Source of the DNA: Turritopsis dohrnii
Taxonomy: Eukaryota > Cnidaria > Hydrozoa > Anthoathecata > Oceaniidae
Direction of reading: 5' to 3'
Assembly: GCA_027922465.2 (NCBI GenBank)
Contig: BQMF02000605.1
Span: forward strand, 62,001-126,000
Length of the DNA: 64,000 nt
This document shows, piece after piece, positions 33,272-43,320 of the stretch; positions within the stretch are counted from its first letter, which is position 1; each line of letters starts with the position of its first letter. Under the pieces are notes generated by a model. The model had not been told where the DNA came from and did no database searches. It worked only from the letters and a program-made list of their open reading frames with translations. Made by a program: the position numbers and the translations under genes.

Positions 33272-33860
33272 GCGATCCGACGATTTCACGTGCTTTCGCG
33301 ATTTAAACTTTCGCGAAAATTCGCGAAGGATCATCTTGCGAAAAGTTAATCCGATTAAAGCAAAGCTCGCTCGAATATCTCTTCAAATAGCAACATAGGC
33401 GACGGGACAGTCCTTTAAATTGCCATGAAATATAAAATACACTTGATACACTAAATAAAAACTAGGGAAATGAGGGGAATAAAATCCACAGATATTGCGA
33501 CAGAAAGAGAGCCTAATGCAGCAAAATTGGATGGTGCAAATATTAGTCGAATATTACTTCAGACGTAAGAATAAAAACTAGCGAGAATGCAGAAGGGCAG
33601 CGTAGAAGCATAATGTCACTAATATTGCTGGACGGCTTCTCCATCAAAGCCTACACAAAAAGAAAAAAAGTGAGAACTTAGCTAAACTGCAGCTGATGAG
33701 AGTCGCACACTGGCACTGCAAAATGTATAAACGAATTGAAAGTGGAAGCAAAATGTACAAATGAATTAAAAGTGGAGTACCATGAGGGCCAGAAGGTAAG
33801 GATAGGTTAAACGAGGCTAAACGAAGGATAAATGCGATCAAGCACAAAAAAAATCTACAA
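33272..33860. other. Intergenic, nothing identified
   Basis: Plus-strand words such as tattgcgacagaaagagagc could be a decayed coding segment, but stops are too frequent to name it. Confidence 0.4.
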
Positions 33861-34430
33861 CTAAATTTTATATAGGGAAACTAATGTAGCTATATCCTTC
33901 ATAATAATATTGTTTGCAACCCCGAGAAAAGCACACAGGCGAGTGGGTTTTCCTCGTTCAGGCAGATCATTAAAAACTAGAGCTGCTTGTGACTTAAAAG
34001 TTTTTGCTACTGGTTCAAAAAGTAATGTATCGGAACTATTTTTGCTGAATCTAGTTTTGTCGTTGGGCTCAGCCATTGGCAAGGAAAGATATTTAGAACA
34101 ATTCTCGTCGTATAATATTTTATGCACCAGGTTAGCAGTGGCGAGTTGGATCCGTTCACTGACTGGGAGCTATTGCAATTCAAACACATCGGCTTCCTTG
34201 CAATATTTTCCGCAGACAAAGCTGGCAGTAGCGTTCATCACTTTTTGAAGACGTTTTATTGATTGCTTTGAGATATCACCATGGACGATGTTAGCATAGT
34301 CGAGTTTAACAGGATCAAAGCTTGTGTGACTTGTTTGTGTATAGTAAATGGTGTAAATCGACAGATTCGTTTCAGCACTTGGAGCGTGTAGAAGCATGAC
34401 GAAACTACGTTGTCGACATGTTTGTTCCAC
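33861..34430 (-). pseudogene. LINE C-terminal fragment
   Basis: The minus-strand frame reads FDPVKLDYANIVHGDISKQS, IKRLQKVMNATASFVCGKYC, then LPVSERIQLATANLVHKIL and AALVFNDLPE, the usual C-terminal region of CR1/jockey-like LINE ORF2 after the RT thumb. One in-frame TAG replaces the expected Trp of the LQWLPV motif (near 34166). Upstream parts of the element are absent. Confidence 0.75.
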
Positions 34431-34720
34431 GTCAGGTGCTCATCAAATGTAAATGAATTCTGTGACGTTTGCCAACTTCGTGTAGTTTGACCTTGTGTTT
34501 AACTGGGTCTTGTTGTTCAATGCTTTGGTTTCCTTTCCAGCCATAATCTAAGCAGCAATTGGTATTCTGAAGACAATGACCATCACAATTGCAGCATTTG
34601 GAACCTTTCCATGTTGTATCATAACCACAGCTTTATCTACTGAAGTCGAGGTTTTGAATGAAGTTTGTGGCGTTTACCAACTTCGTGTAGCTTGACCTTG
34701 TGTTTAACTGGATCTTGTCA
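34431..34720. repeat. Direct duplication (~55 bp) in AT-rich DNA
   Basis: ccaacttcgtgtagtttgac + cttgtgtttaactgggtctt near 34468 recurs as ccaacttcgtgtagcttgac + cttgtgtttaactggatctt near 34677. Confidence 0.85.
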
Positions 34721-34931
34721 CAATTAAATAATGAAAATATAACATGAATTACAATGTATTTTAAATGCATTGCCGTTTATTCTCTGATTTTTGTATTTGT
34801 ATCAACTTGTCACATTGAAGATTTCAACGTAAACACCTTAACTTATTACTCATTATTGACCGTTTCCGCATACCAGAAGAATATCTTCGTCATTTTTTCA
34901 ATAGAAGATCTTGATTTTCGTCTTTTGGACT

Positions 34932-35072
34932 CAGGTGTTACACCGTCAAATGTAGTAACTCCGTCAAATGTAGTAAATTTTCTGCGGCAAATGTAGTAAC
35001 TCCGTTAAACGTAGTAAAAATCTCCGTCCAATGTAGTAACGCTAAATATAGTAAACATCTATGACAAATGTA
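34932..35072 (+). repeat. Degenerate minisatellite of aaatgtagtaa units
   Basis: About seven copies of a 15-22 bp unit containing (c)aaatgtagtaa, e.g. tccgtcaaatgtagtaa, with variants cgttaaacgtagtaa and gctaaatatagtaa. Confidence 0.8.
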
Positions 35073-35380
35073 GTAAACACAATTTAAATTTTGAAAGATC
35101 CATAATTAGGCCAAACACGTGCAGGTCTTCAGGGTGCTATCAGGTGGCCGCATAATTAAAACCAGAATCGTGCATGCGCAGTAAAAAAGACGCTAATATG
35201 AACTGAATGAGCTGTAAATAGGAAAAACACATTAAGGTCTTCGCCAAGTAATTTTTCCATTGCTATGTAATAAGTCTGTGTAATAATTCTGAAATTTGCG
35301 CATGCGCATTTACAGCCTGTTAGTATACGTAAAATCATTCATAATCAGGCAAAACATATGGACGTCTTAACAAAACCAAA
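35073..35380. other. Left flank of the large inverted duplication
   Basis: Contains a duplicated gcatgcgca word (35170 and 35299); otherwise nothing recognised. Homology with the right arm starts at 35381. Confidence 0.4.
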
Positions 35381-35472
35381 AACTCAAATCTTCGCTTCTG
35401 AACGTCACAGGTTTGCTTGAGGGGATCTTTTGAATTGCTACATTTTTCACCACGGTTTCGAGAATTTTTCAT

Positions 35473-35920
35473 ATCGTATTTCCTCTATTAAACGCCGCGG
35501 CGTTTATTACAAATACAAGATTTAAGATGCGGCGTTTAATAAAGGGAGGCGTTCATTAGAGGGCGGCCTTTATTACAAAATGAAAAATTGGACATAAGCA
35601 AACTTAAACAATAATGTTTCCTTATCCTTAAAAAGGTAAACAAAAGATTGTGTAAACATTTTTTACACAAAAGATTTGTTCACGAAAATGTCAAAGAAGA
35701 GCAACATCACTGTCGCCGTTGTCTTGTATGAGATGAAAGCTTTTTTAAAATTATTGTTTAGCCTGTTTTCTAATAAACACCGCTTTTCAAGGTGCGGCGT
35801 TTAATAGAGAGAGGCGTTTATTATAGGGCGGCGTTTACTACAAGTGTTCGGCTATAAGTGCCGCGTTTAATAGAGGGCGGCCTTTATCAGAGGGCGGTGT
35901 TTATTTGAGGAAATACGGTA
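35473..35920 (+). mobile_element. Family A MITE in the left arm
   Basis: Inverted ends atcgtatttcctctattaaa and tttgaggaaatacggta, each followed by iterated words of the type aaacgccgcggcgtttatta, gggaggcgttcattagag. The right arm has the uninterrupted site (gagatttttttatatttcag on the inverse strand). 448 bp, no coding capacity. Confidence 0.9.
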
Positions 35921-36047
35921 TTAACATTGTAAATGACATTCAACAACTTTTATTCTTCAATCAAGTTATTCCAAAAGTTTATCCAGGAATTATAAGAAAA
36001 TACTATTTCTGTCTGCTATGTGTTTTGCCTGTATATCAATCGCAGTT

Positions 36048-36266
36048 CGAAATCTGAAATCCTATTTATTTTGCAACACAAATCAAGGATCAACCAATCT
36101 GTCATATGAAAAACAAAATGGAAAAAAAGTTTACAGGAATTAAAAACGAATTCATCCAAATAAGACAAGCAAAGTAATGCAGAAAAATAAAAGAGTGTAC
36201 AACAGATTGGTTGATCCTTGATTTGCGTTGCAAAATGAACAGGATTTCAGATTTTGAACTGCGATT
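36048..36266. repeat. Flipped segment between ~60-bp inverted repeats
   Basis: cgcagttcgaaatctgaaat + cc ... aaggatcaaccaatctgt on the left is inverted at 36205-36262. The ~95 bp between them (aacaaaatggaaaaaaagtt etc.) has the opposite orientation from the equivalent segment in the right arm, where only one repeat copy remains (41310-41370). Confidence 0.75.
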
Positions 36267-36544
36267 CTCTTGTTTGCTAGTATTATATTTTTCTGGTGAC
36301 ATTTAGATGATGGCGAAGATAAAACACTTCAAGATCGTTCAACACGAATGAAAATCTTCAAAAAGATTTGTGATTCTGCTTGCGATGATTGGAGGATCAT
36401 CTCACCTTTCTTGATGGATTATCGCAAGATTCAAAAAATATCTATTAATAATCCTAACCATGTGGAAAAAAGAATTATTAGAAGAATGGTATAGAAGTGT
36501 ACTACCCAATCAATCTACTTGGATACATCTCAGATCATTACTAA

Positions 36545-37199
36545 TTAGCGAGATTCGGAAAAATCCTGTTTCGTTTACACGAAATTATTTTTCTATAGAT
36601 TTGTAGGGAATTATATACAACTTAAGCGGGGTTTACACTATCAGATTCTGTCTGACAGATTCTGTCGAACGATTTTTCTCATTAATTATTCATGACAAAT
36701 TTTTGCGTTTACATTTGCATTTTTATGTCGAAAATATTTATTTGTGGAATGGCGCCTTTCAAGAAAAAACGTGTTGCTGCAGCTATTGCTATTGTTATAA
36801 AACTCAACACGTCTTTTATAAAACGTGCGTGCTTGTAAATTCCTAGAAACTTCACATCGTTAATATTAATGAGCCGAAACTGTAATTTCATTGGCTGATT
36901 TACTTTCGACAAAAAACACTTTCGATTTTCTGTTTACACTATCAGATTCTGTCGAATCGACAGAATCTGTCAGACAGAATCTGATAGTGTAAACCCCGCT
37001 TTAGTAGAGTTGTTCACGAATTTTTCCCTATAAAGTTATTAGAAACTTCACATCAACACTTGAAATAAGCATGCACAATAATGATATCTCTTTTGATACA
37101 AGAAAAGGCTTTAAATCTCTGGAGTAACTTTATAGCAGAACAGTTGTAAAGAAATTCTCACAAGTAATTGATCTTTTTCGTGTTTACGAATCTCCCTAA
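36545..37199. mobile_element. Inverted-end element inserted into the death-domain exon
   Basis: Ends ttagcgagattcg and cgaatctccctaa are nearly inverse. The right arm preserves the uninterrupted sequence (cagtactaatatttttgaac on the inverse strand). Target duplication cannot be resolved because TAAT is repeated. Hosts a second element at 36625-37000. Confidence 0.7.
36625..37000. mobile_element. Harbinger-type MITE with perfect inverted ends, nested
   Basis: agcggggtttacactatcag + attctgtctgacagattctg and the inverse at 36957-37000, flanked by TTA on both sides (36622-36624, 37001-37003). The interior holds a short frame at 36749-36838 (MAPFKKKRVAAAIAIVIKL) that resembles the basic start of cnidarian Harbinger proteins, suggesting this is an internally deleted copy; that last point is inference. 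Confidence 0.85.
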
Positions 37200-37426
37200 T
37201 ATTTTTGAACAAACAACAGCTTGTATCTCAAATTGACGATGAAGAATGTAAGTAAATTTTTCTAAAAAAAGGTGGTGAATGGCAGATGGAAGTTAATCTT
37301 AAAAAAAGATGATTTTTTTAGTAAATTCCACTTTCGTTGATTCAAACAAGAACTTATACCACATCTACAGGCGAGTGAAATTAATTTAATTTATATGAGG
37401 TAACAGTGTTACTACATCTCCAATCT

Positions 37427-39916
37427 GTAACGATAGGCATATGTGTCATTCTGCGAAAAAGATAAAGTCAGTCAACATACTGCAGATTTGTCCAGTATAG
37501 TTCCCGTAAAGTTTTCTCTCATTCATTCATTCATTGCATGTTTGAAAAAAAGGAACAAAATTTATGAGAAGAGGGAAGTTTTGGAAAAGATGACGAAAGA
37601 AATAAAAAAAACATTTCAGCTGGTATGAAGGTGGTGCTGATGATGCAGATATTCTTTGTAGTGTTGAGGATTACAGAGAATCTGGAAGTCATCAAATGGA
37701 ACTGTTTGAATTTTTGGTTGATGGACTGGCCAATGCTTTCCGACTCTCCATCAAGATTCTATCGAAAGATGGAAACAATTTTCATGGTCAAAAATACTTG
37801 ATCTATCCAAGTCGAGCTCAAAAAACAACCGATTCCATTGTGTTGTTCTTTGCAGATGATGGTCATGTTAGACCTTTGAAAAATGTTCAAAGTTCAAAAT
37901 TGAATTTCTTGCTTTCGTAGTTACGTTAGCACCACCTTCAAAGAATGTTTATTTAGTCCTTGTTAATTTTCAAACCTTGATTATTAGAAGTAGGCTCTTG
38001 TTTGGTATATAGAGAGATTTTCATGAAGGATAGCTGGGCAACGTAAAAACCAAGAATTCAATGTTTTGGACCGATTCTCTCTATTGTTATGCAGTTAAAG
38101 ATTATTTCAATACTGGATACTTAATTCGTAATAGTGATATTTTAAAAGTTGCACGTTGGTTTTTACTTTTTCATTTCAGGAATAAGTTGCACTGACAAAA
38201 CAATACAGAAGCAATCAGTAGAAGTGCTTTGTGTGAAAGACGATTATTGCATATTGGAAATTCGTGAAAATCATGTTTATTGGACAAGCATCACGTCGCA
38301 TCGAACAAACAGCGTATCGAACAAACAAGAACCAAGTACAGAACTCATTTATGATGTTGATGAGGTTGAGAAAGAAGAATGTGATGGTTTTGTTGGTATT
38401 CGACTCAAAGGCTTGGGTAAGAAGAACAGCTACAAATGCTTTATCGAATGTAAAGATGACAATGGGAACAGACATCAGTATAAGAGCAGAGAATTTTCAC
38501 TGAACGGTATAAATTTTATAGAAATTATGTCCTACTTTTATTTTCAATGTCTTGGGTCCATTATTTGATCATTCAATATTGTCACAATTATATTTGTAGA
38601 AATTTCTATTGAATATCATACTCCAAAAGAAGGTTACTTCGATCACTCACAAAGATGTAGGAAAACCAACACATGATGCTAAAAAACAGTGAAACAGTTT
38701 TTCGCAGTGATTTTCGTTGCTTCCAATCTAACCGTAAAATGAAGGAAATATCAGTGTCTGATTGGATCAGCCAGTGTGAAAAATATATTTGGAATGTAAT
38801 TTGTTAAAAAACGAGAAAGATTGTTTTGATGAATGGACCATATTCCCAAATATCTTTATGGATCTATCACATAATGCAACAAAAGATATCGCAGAGTGCC
38901 TTAGAGATGATCTTGCAAGACTCCAGAATGAATCAATGGAGCCAGTGGGAAGGGTTGTCATAACGTACTTTGACATTCAACAACATAAAAAGTTTTTATT
39001 GACAAATAGGATTAAAGAAGAAGATCGATGTTTTTCCAACCATATTCTGGTTTTTCATCAGAAGATGAGCGCTATTTTAAATATCAGAGTTACTGAAAGT
39101 ATTCATTCAAAAGACAGCACTGAGGAGTTTGCAAAATGCACCAAAGATGTTGAAGACCTTTCTAAAGTAATGGAGTTTCTGGTAAAACAAAAAAACGTAG
39201 ATATCTCCAATGTAAAAATTGCCATTTTCGTTACCGCCCCAAACCTTCAAAACCACAACTTGGAAGCCACAATTTTCCAATGCAAATACAGTTTAATTTG
39301 TGCTGGATGTGTACCAAGAGTTTTAACGAAGGATCAACTGAATGATAGTGTAAAAACGAAAAAATGTCTTCATAATGAACTCCCTCGTATTTTGGAAACA
39401 ACTGATTCGGAAAACTTCAAATCAAAGCAAATCATGAAAGAGTTTGTTGCTCAAGTTTGTGGTTTCACTGTTAACACATCAGTTGAATGGGCAAAAGATT
39501 CCGATGATATTCACAAGCAGCTGATACACTTACAGGCCAATAATGAGCAGATTAGAGTAATTGCAGATCCTCGGAAACACAAGGTCATCAATGCTGCATT
39601 TGTTCGCGGGAAAACAGTCGTAACTACTTTGCAGTCTGAATTTTTGGCACGGATGGCTAAGGAACCAACCACAATATTTTATATAAGTTTCAATCCGTTT
39701 AGTTTGATTGACTTTCATATTTATAGGCATTTTGAAAACTTGAAACTTCAGAATGTTGAGAGTAGATTAGTAAACTTACAAATTACCAATGTATCTGAAA
39801 TTGCTGCAGAAATGGGAGTGGAAGACATCCCGTTTGTTTCGAAAATTTTAGCCTATATTCGGGATTTACTAATGAACACATTGACGAACATGTTTATTGA
39901 CGAACATGTTTATTGA
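37427..39916 (+). pseudogene. Death-domain/P-loop-like multi-exon gene, decayed and cut by the inversion
   Basis: Several exon-like frames follow the death-domain exon. (1) 37441-37918: SFCEKDKVSQHTADLSS, FSLIHSFIACLKKRNK, and after an extra A near 37610 WYEGGADDADILCSVEDYRE and LFEFLVDGLANAFRLSIKIL, ending near FFADDGHVRPLKNV; this could be an OTU-like or other alpha/beta domain. (2) 38180-38506, phase 1 on both sides (SVEVLCVKDDYCILEI). (3) From 38600, with two frame changes, into 38789-39916, which contains VKIAIFVTAPNL and a segment RKHKVINAAFVRGKTVVTTL before TIFYISFNPFSL. The last resembles a Walker A of SF1-helicase-like NTPases, but GxGKT has become VRGKT. The frame ends at the inversion breakpoint in 16-17 bp tandem copies. 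At least three frame breaks indicate a pseudogene. Domain names are tentative. Confidence 0.5.
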
Positions 39917-39922
39917 CGAAAG
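39880..39922 (+). repeat. Breakpoint tandem repeat of the inverted duplication
   Basis: attgacgaacatgttt occurs twice and attgacgaaag once more, exactly where homology to the left arm begins (39918). The last residues of the gene (NMFIDEHVY) come from this filler. Confidence 0.85.
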
Positions 39923-40214
39923 TATTGGCCAGTCCATCAACCAAAAATTCAAACAGTTGCGTTTGATGACTTCCAGATTCTCTGTACTCCTCAACACTAT
40001 GAAGAATATCTGCATCATCAGCACCACCTTCATACCAGCTTAAATGGTTTTCTATTTCTTTCGTCATCTTTTCCAAAACTTCCCTCTTCTCATAAAGTTT
40101 GTTCCTATTTTTCAAACATGCAATAAATGAATGAATGAGAGAAAACTTTACGGGAGCTACACTGGACAAATCTGCAGTATATTGACTGACTTTATCTTTT
40201 TCGCAGAATGACAC
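39919..40214 (-). pseudogene. Right-arm copy of the exon after the death domain
   Basis: The minus-strand frame reads SFCEKDKVSQYTADLSS, HSFIACLKNRNKLYEKREVL, NHLSWYEGGADDADILHSVE and LFEFLVDGLANTF without the frame break found in the left copy. It then runs out at the breakpoint (39918), so the rest of the gene is missing. This copy shows that the extra A of the left arm is a lesion there. Confidence 0.6.
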
Positions 40215-40436
40215 ATATGCCTATCGTTACAGAAGGAAGATAGTAAAAATTGGAGATGTAGTAACACTGTTACTTCATGTAAGTTTAAATTAATTTCACT
40301 CGCCTGTAGATATGGTAAAAGTTCTTGTTCGAATCAACGAAAGTGGAATTTACTAAAAAAATCATCTTTTTTAAGATTAACTTCCATCTGCCATTCACCA
40401 CCTTTTTTTAGAAAAATTTACTTACATTCTTTATCG

Positions 40437-41160
40437 TCAATTTGAGATACAAGCTGTTGTTTGTTCAAAAATATTAGTACTGATCTGAGATGTATGCAAG
40501 TAGATTGATTGGGTAGTGCACTTCTATACCTTTCTTCTAATAATTCTTTTTTCCACATATGGTTAGGATTATCAATACCATATTTCCTCTAATAAACGCC
40601 GCCCTCTGATAAACGCCGCCCTCTATTAAACGCCGCACTTATATCTGAACGTTTGTAGTAAACGCCGCCCTCTAATAAACGCCTCCCTCTATTAAACGCC
40701 GCATCTTGAAAAGCGGTGTTTATTAGAAAACAGGCTAAACAAGAATTACAAAAACGTTTTCATCTCATACTAGAAAACGGCGACAGTGATATTACTCTTC
40801 TTTGACATTTTCGTGAACATATCGTTTGTGTAAAACATTTTCACACAATCTTTTGTAACGTTTTTTAGGATAAAAAAACATTCTTGTTTAAGTTTGCTTC
40901 GGTCGAATTTTTCATTTTGTAATAAACGCCGCCCTCTAATGAACGCCTCCCTCTATTAAACGCCGCATCCAAAACCTTGAATTTGTAACAAACGTCGCGG
41001 CGTTTATTAGAGGAAATACTGTAGATATTTTTTGAATCTTCCGATAATCCATCAAGAGTGTGAGATGATCCTCCAATCAACGCAAGCAGAATCACAAATC
41101 TTTTTGAAGATTTTCATTCGTGTTGGACGATCTTGAAGTGTTTTATCTTCGCCATCATCT
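40437..41160 (-). pseudogene. Right-arm copy of the death-domain exon, split by a MITE
   Basis: On the minus strand the first half (GEDKTLQDRPTRMKIFKKIC) lies at about 41160-41030. The second half (MWKKELLEERYRSALPNQST, then LNKQQLVSQIDDKE and a gtaagt donor) lies at about 40565-40437. The family A element 40576-41023 separates them. A conserved Trp of the left copy is Arg here and another is Cys. Confidence 0.55.
40576..41023 (-). mobile_element. Family A MITE in the right arm
   Basis: Same family as 35473-35920, opposite orientation: starts taccatatttcctctaataa, ends attagaggaaatactgta. Its site in the left arm is empty (ttcaaaaaatatctattaat, 36429-36448). Confidence 0.9.
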
Positions 41161-41594
41161 AAATGTCACCAGAAAAATGTAATACTAGCAAACAAGAGAT
41201 GAAAAACAAAATGGAAAAAAACAGTTAACAGGAATTAAAAACGAATTCATTCAAATCAATTCATTCAAGGCAAGCAAAGTAACGCAGAGTATAAAAGAAT
41301 ATACAACAGATTGGTTGATCCTTGATTGACAGGATTTCAAGATTACAGTTTGAACTGCGATTGCTATACAGGCAAAACATATAGCTGACAGAAATAGTAG
41401 TTTTTTATAATTCCTGAATGAATTTTTGGAGTAACAAGATTGAAGAATAAAGGTTGTTGAAAGTCAATTACAATCTGAAATATAAAAAAATCTCGAAACC
41501 GTGGTGAAAAATGTACCAATTCAAAAGATCCCCTCTTTGACGTTCAGAGGCGAAGATTTGAGTTCTTTAGAAAGTATGGCATTCTTTCCAAATG

Positions 41595-41820
41595 TCATCA
41601 GTTGATCATATCAAACAAGTCTTGTCTTTTTTTGACATGGGTGTTTGAAATCATCTCCATGACACAATTGAGGATTGGTCTGCCATCTAGATTTGAAATT
41701 TCAAATACCCTTTCGACTTCTATGGCGTAACTGAAGATGGCTGCACATAGCTGTTTCCCATTCTTCTAAACGCTTGTGAACCTCTGTGCAAAGAGGTATG
41801 CAAACATCCGACAATCTGAA
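41595..41820 (-). pseudogene. Unidentified exon upstream of the right-arm gene copy
   Basis: The minus strand reads LSDVCIPLCTEVHKRLEEWE + TAMCS and, after one base of frame change, IFSYAIEVERVFEISNLDGR and MISNTHVKKRQDLFDMIN before TGA. Codon-like composition and a preceding tttcag acceptor support a former exon. It sits just outside the duplicated arm, on the same strand as the right-arm death-domain copy, so it may be the true upstream exon of the ancestral gene. Confidence 0.4.
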
Positions 41821-42490
41821 AAATATGGCAGTCGTTTTTTGTTCCGAACTTAAAAATGATTTATCATAATGAATAGTGTTTGATTTAGATTCATTGATTT
41901 ATCATAGATTCATGACAGAGGCTTTACTTCAAGAGAAAATTAATATTCGGTAAAATACATCCTCAAAAATATAATTAAAATATCTGCGTACTTTAAAAGC
42001 AGCGTATTTCTTTATTTAAAAGTGTGAAGATTCAAAATCTTATACGCAGAAGTTGAAAAAAAAACAAAAACAACCAAACTCAGGAAATCCCAAGCTGTTT
42101 GGTGACAGAAAAGTAGTTAAAGGAAGAAAAAATGTCAGAGAAAGCACTAACACAAGGAGCAGCCTTTTGAAGCTTTATTGCGGTTTTGTGCTAGGTGATT
42201 TTGACCACAGACTAGACAAACATGGGAAGGAGAAACAAAAAAGTATAATAGCATGAATAGCAGTTCAACAAGCTTATCATAAGTAACAAGCCTTAATATA
42301 GTTGCTGAAGAAATTGATATGACTAGACCAGTTAAAATGGTTTGATGAACTCACATTGACACGCTCCGAAGTACGGGACCGAACACTTTGTTCGATTTAC
42401 ATGATTATTGGAATTATAGGAGTTCGAATTATATGAGTTAAACTGTATAGTGCAGCAAATTATGTATCTATTGAATACATTAATCTTCAC
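41821..42490. other. Intergenic, nothing identified
   Basis: AT-rich; the 67-codon frame at 42053-42256 is lysine-rich and not recognised. Confidence 0.45.
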
Positions 42491-42499
42491 AGGAAAGGA

Positions 42500-42951
42500 G
42501 AAGGCAAGCACTGCTGTAACAATAAAGAGAGGTGGGAAGACCGAAGATTCCGATTGACGAGGAACAAGTGACTGGCCTAGCCAACTTAGGTTTTTGATGG
42601 AAACGAATCGCAGAGCTAATTGGTGTTTCGGAAAGCAAGTTAAAGAAATGAAAATCAGAGGTGAACTTAAAACCATCATATTCTACCATTGAACACGATG
42701 TTTTCGACACCACCATTTTAGAAATCCTAAGTGTGTCTCCGAATTCCGGGGAACGTATGGTATTAAGAGCATTCATGGCTAGAGGGTTAAAGTTGAAGCG
42801 TCAGCAAATACGAGATTCACTTGCCCGTGTGAGGCGGAATCGAAGCTCTATGAGACGCAGAACCAAGAGGAGGTCTTATAATGTCCCTACATCGAACGCA
42901 TTATGGTATATAAAATCATCACACGGTGGTCTGAAGTTTCACTACGGGTGA
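42500..42951 (+). pseudogene. DDE integrase-like transposase remnant
   Basis: In one frame: GRPKIPI, then EEQVTGLANLGF, a stop, WKRIAELIGVSESKL, and from 42661 IEHDVFDTTILEILSVSPNS, GERMVLRAFMARGLKLKRQQ + IRDSLARV and YNVPTSNALWYI. This follows the N-terminal layout of the integrase-core proteins widespread in fish and cnidarian genomes (GRP..I...QL..L...F....IA..IGVS...GER...G.L...GI...R.R.R...V...YxVPxPNxLWHIDGNHK). The conserved HIDGNHK with the first catalytic Asp is replaced by YIKSSHG and the frame ends soon after, so it is inactive. Confidence 0.65.
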
Positions 42952-42984
42952 TATCTTGCTACACGGGCTCATGTAAACGTCGCC

Positions 42985-43320
42985 TTAGGCCTAAGAGATA
43001 ACAAAAAGCAACAAAGTTTTGTGCAGATTTGGATCTGTTTAAGTTTAGATCTATTTGGTTTGCATATTCCAAGTTGGTTTTAAAATACCGCCACCCCTAC
43101 ACTTTGCCATATGGCTACACTACTCATTAAACTATTTGTTGTATTGTAAAACTTTTTAGCCATTATTTCATATGAGCATATAAGTATGCCACTTATCAGG
43201 CCCCAAATCAACCAAAACATTTTTTCTCGGACAGAAATTTGACAGAAAGCTAGCTGTGTGTACAAATTGGAATGCTTGAACGCGGAAGCATTTTTAGCTA
43301 AAGCTACATGCTGGTAAATA
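42985..43320 (+). repeat. Copy of the 24.28-24.42 kb repeat
   Basis: ctaagagataacaaaaagca at 42989 and gtgtacaaattggaatgctt with taaagctacatgctggta to 43317 match the segment ahead of the first LINE. Here about 240 bp extra lie between the two matching parts. Confidence 0.65.

Larger units (their letters stand above)
36302..37247 (+). pseudogene. Death-domain-like exon(s), left-arm copy
   Basis: From about 36310 one frame reads GEDKTLQDRSTRMKIFKKIC, then DDWRIISPFLMDYRKIQKI. After a frame change near 36450 another reads MWKKELLEEWYRSVLPNQST + WIHLRSLL. The conserved Trp residues, the LL.EW.......TW..LR.LL ending and length fit a death domain, the adaptor module of apoptotic and immune signalling. 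The exon is interrupted at 36545 by an inserted element; its end (LNKQQLVSQIDDEE, donor gtaagt at 37248) resumes at 37205. The right-arm copy lies on the minus strand at 40437-41160 and is broken by a different MITE. The frame change and insertions make this copy non-functional unless the insertion is spliced out. Confidence 0.55.
35381..37740 (+). repeat. Large inverted duplication, left arm
   Basis: Reads as the inverse complement of 39918-41564 along its length: it begins aactcaaatcttcgcttctg (inverse at 41545-41564) and ends gatggactggccaatgcttt c (inverse at 39918-39938). Landmarks in between are the death-domain exon, ttgaacaaacaacagcttgt and the gcatatgtgtcattctgcga exon. The arm is longer than the right arm because it carries two extra nested insertions (36545-37199). 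Confidence 0.9.
39918..41564 (-). repeat. Large inverted duplication, right arm
   Basis: Inverse complement of 35381-37740. It contains an intact version of the 37.4-kb exon on the minus strand and a family A MITE at a different place from the left arm. The spacer between arms is 37741-39917. Confidence 0.9.

Noticed and set aside
42332..42776. Minus-strand frames of ~100 codons
   Set aside because: Shadows of the integrase-like remnant on the plus strand.
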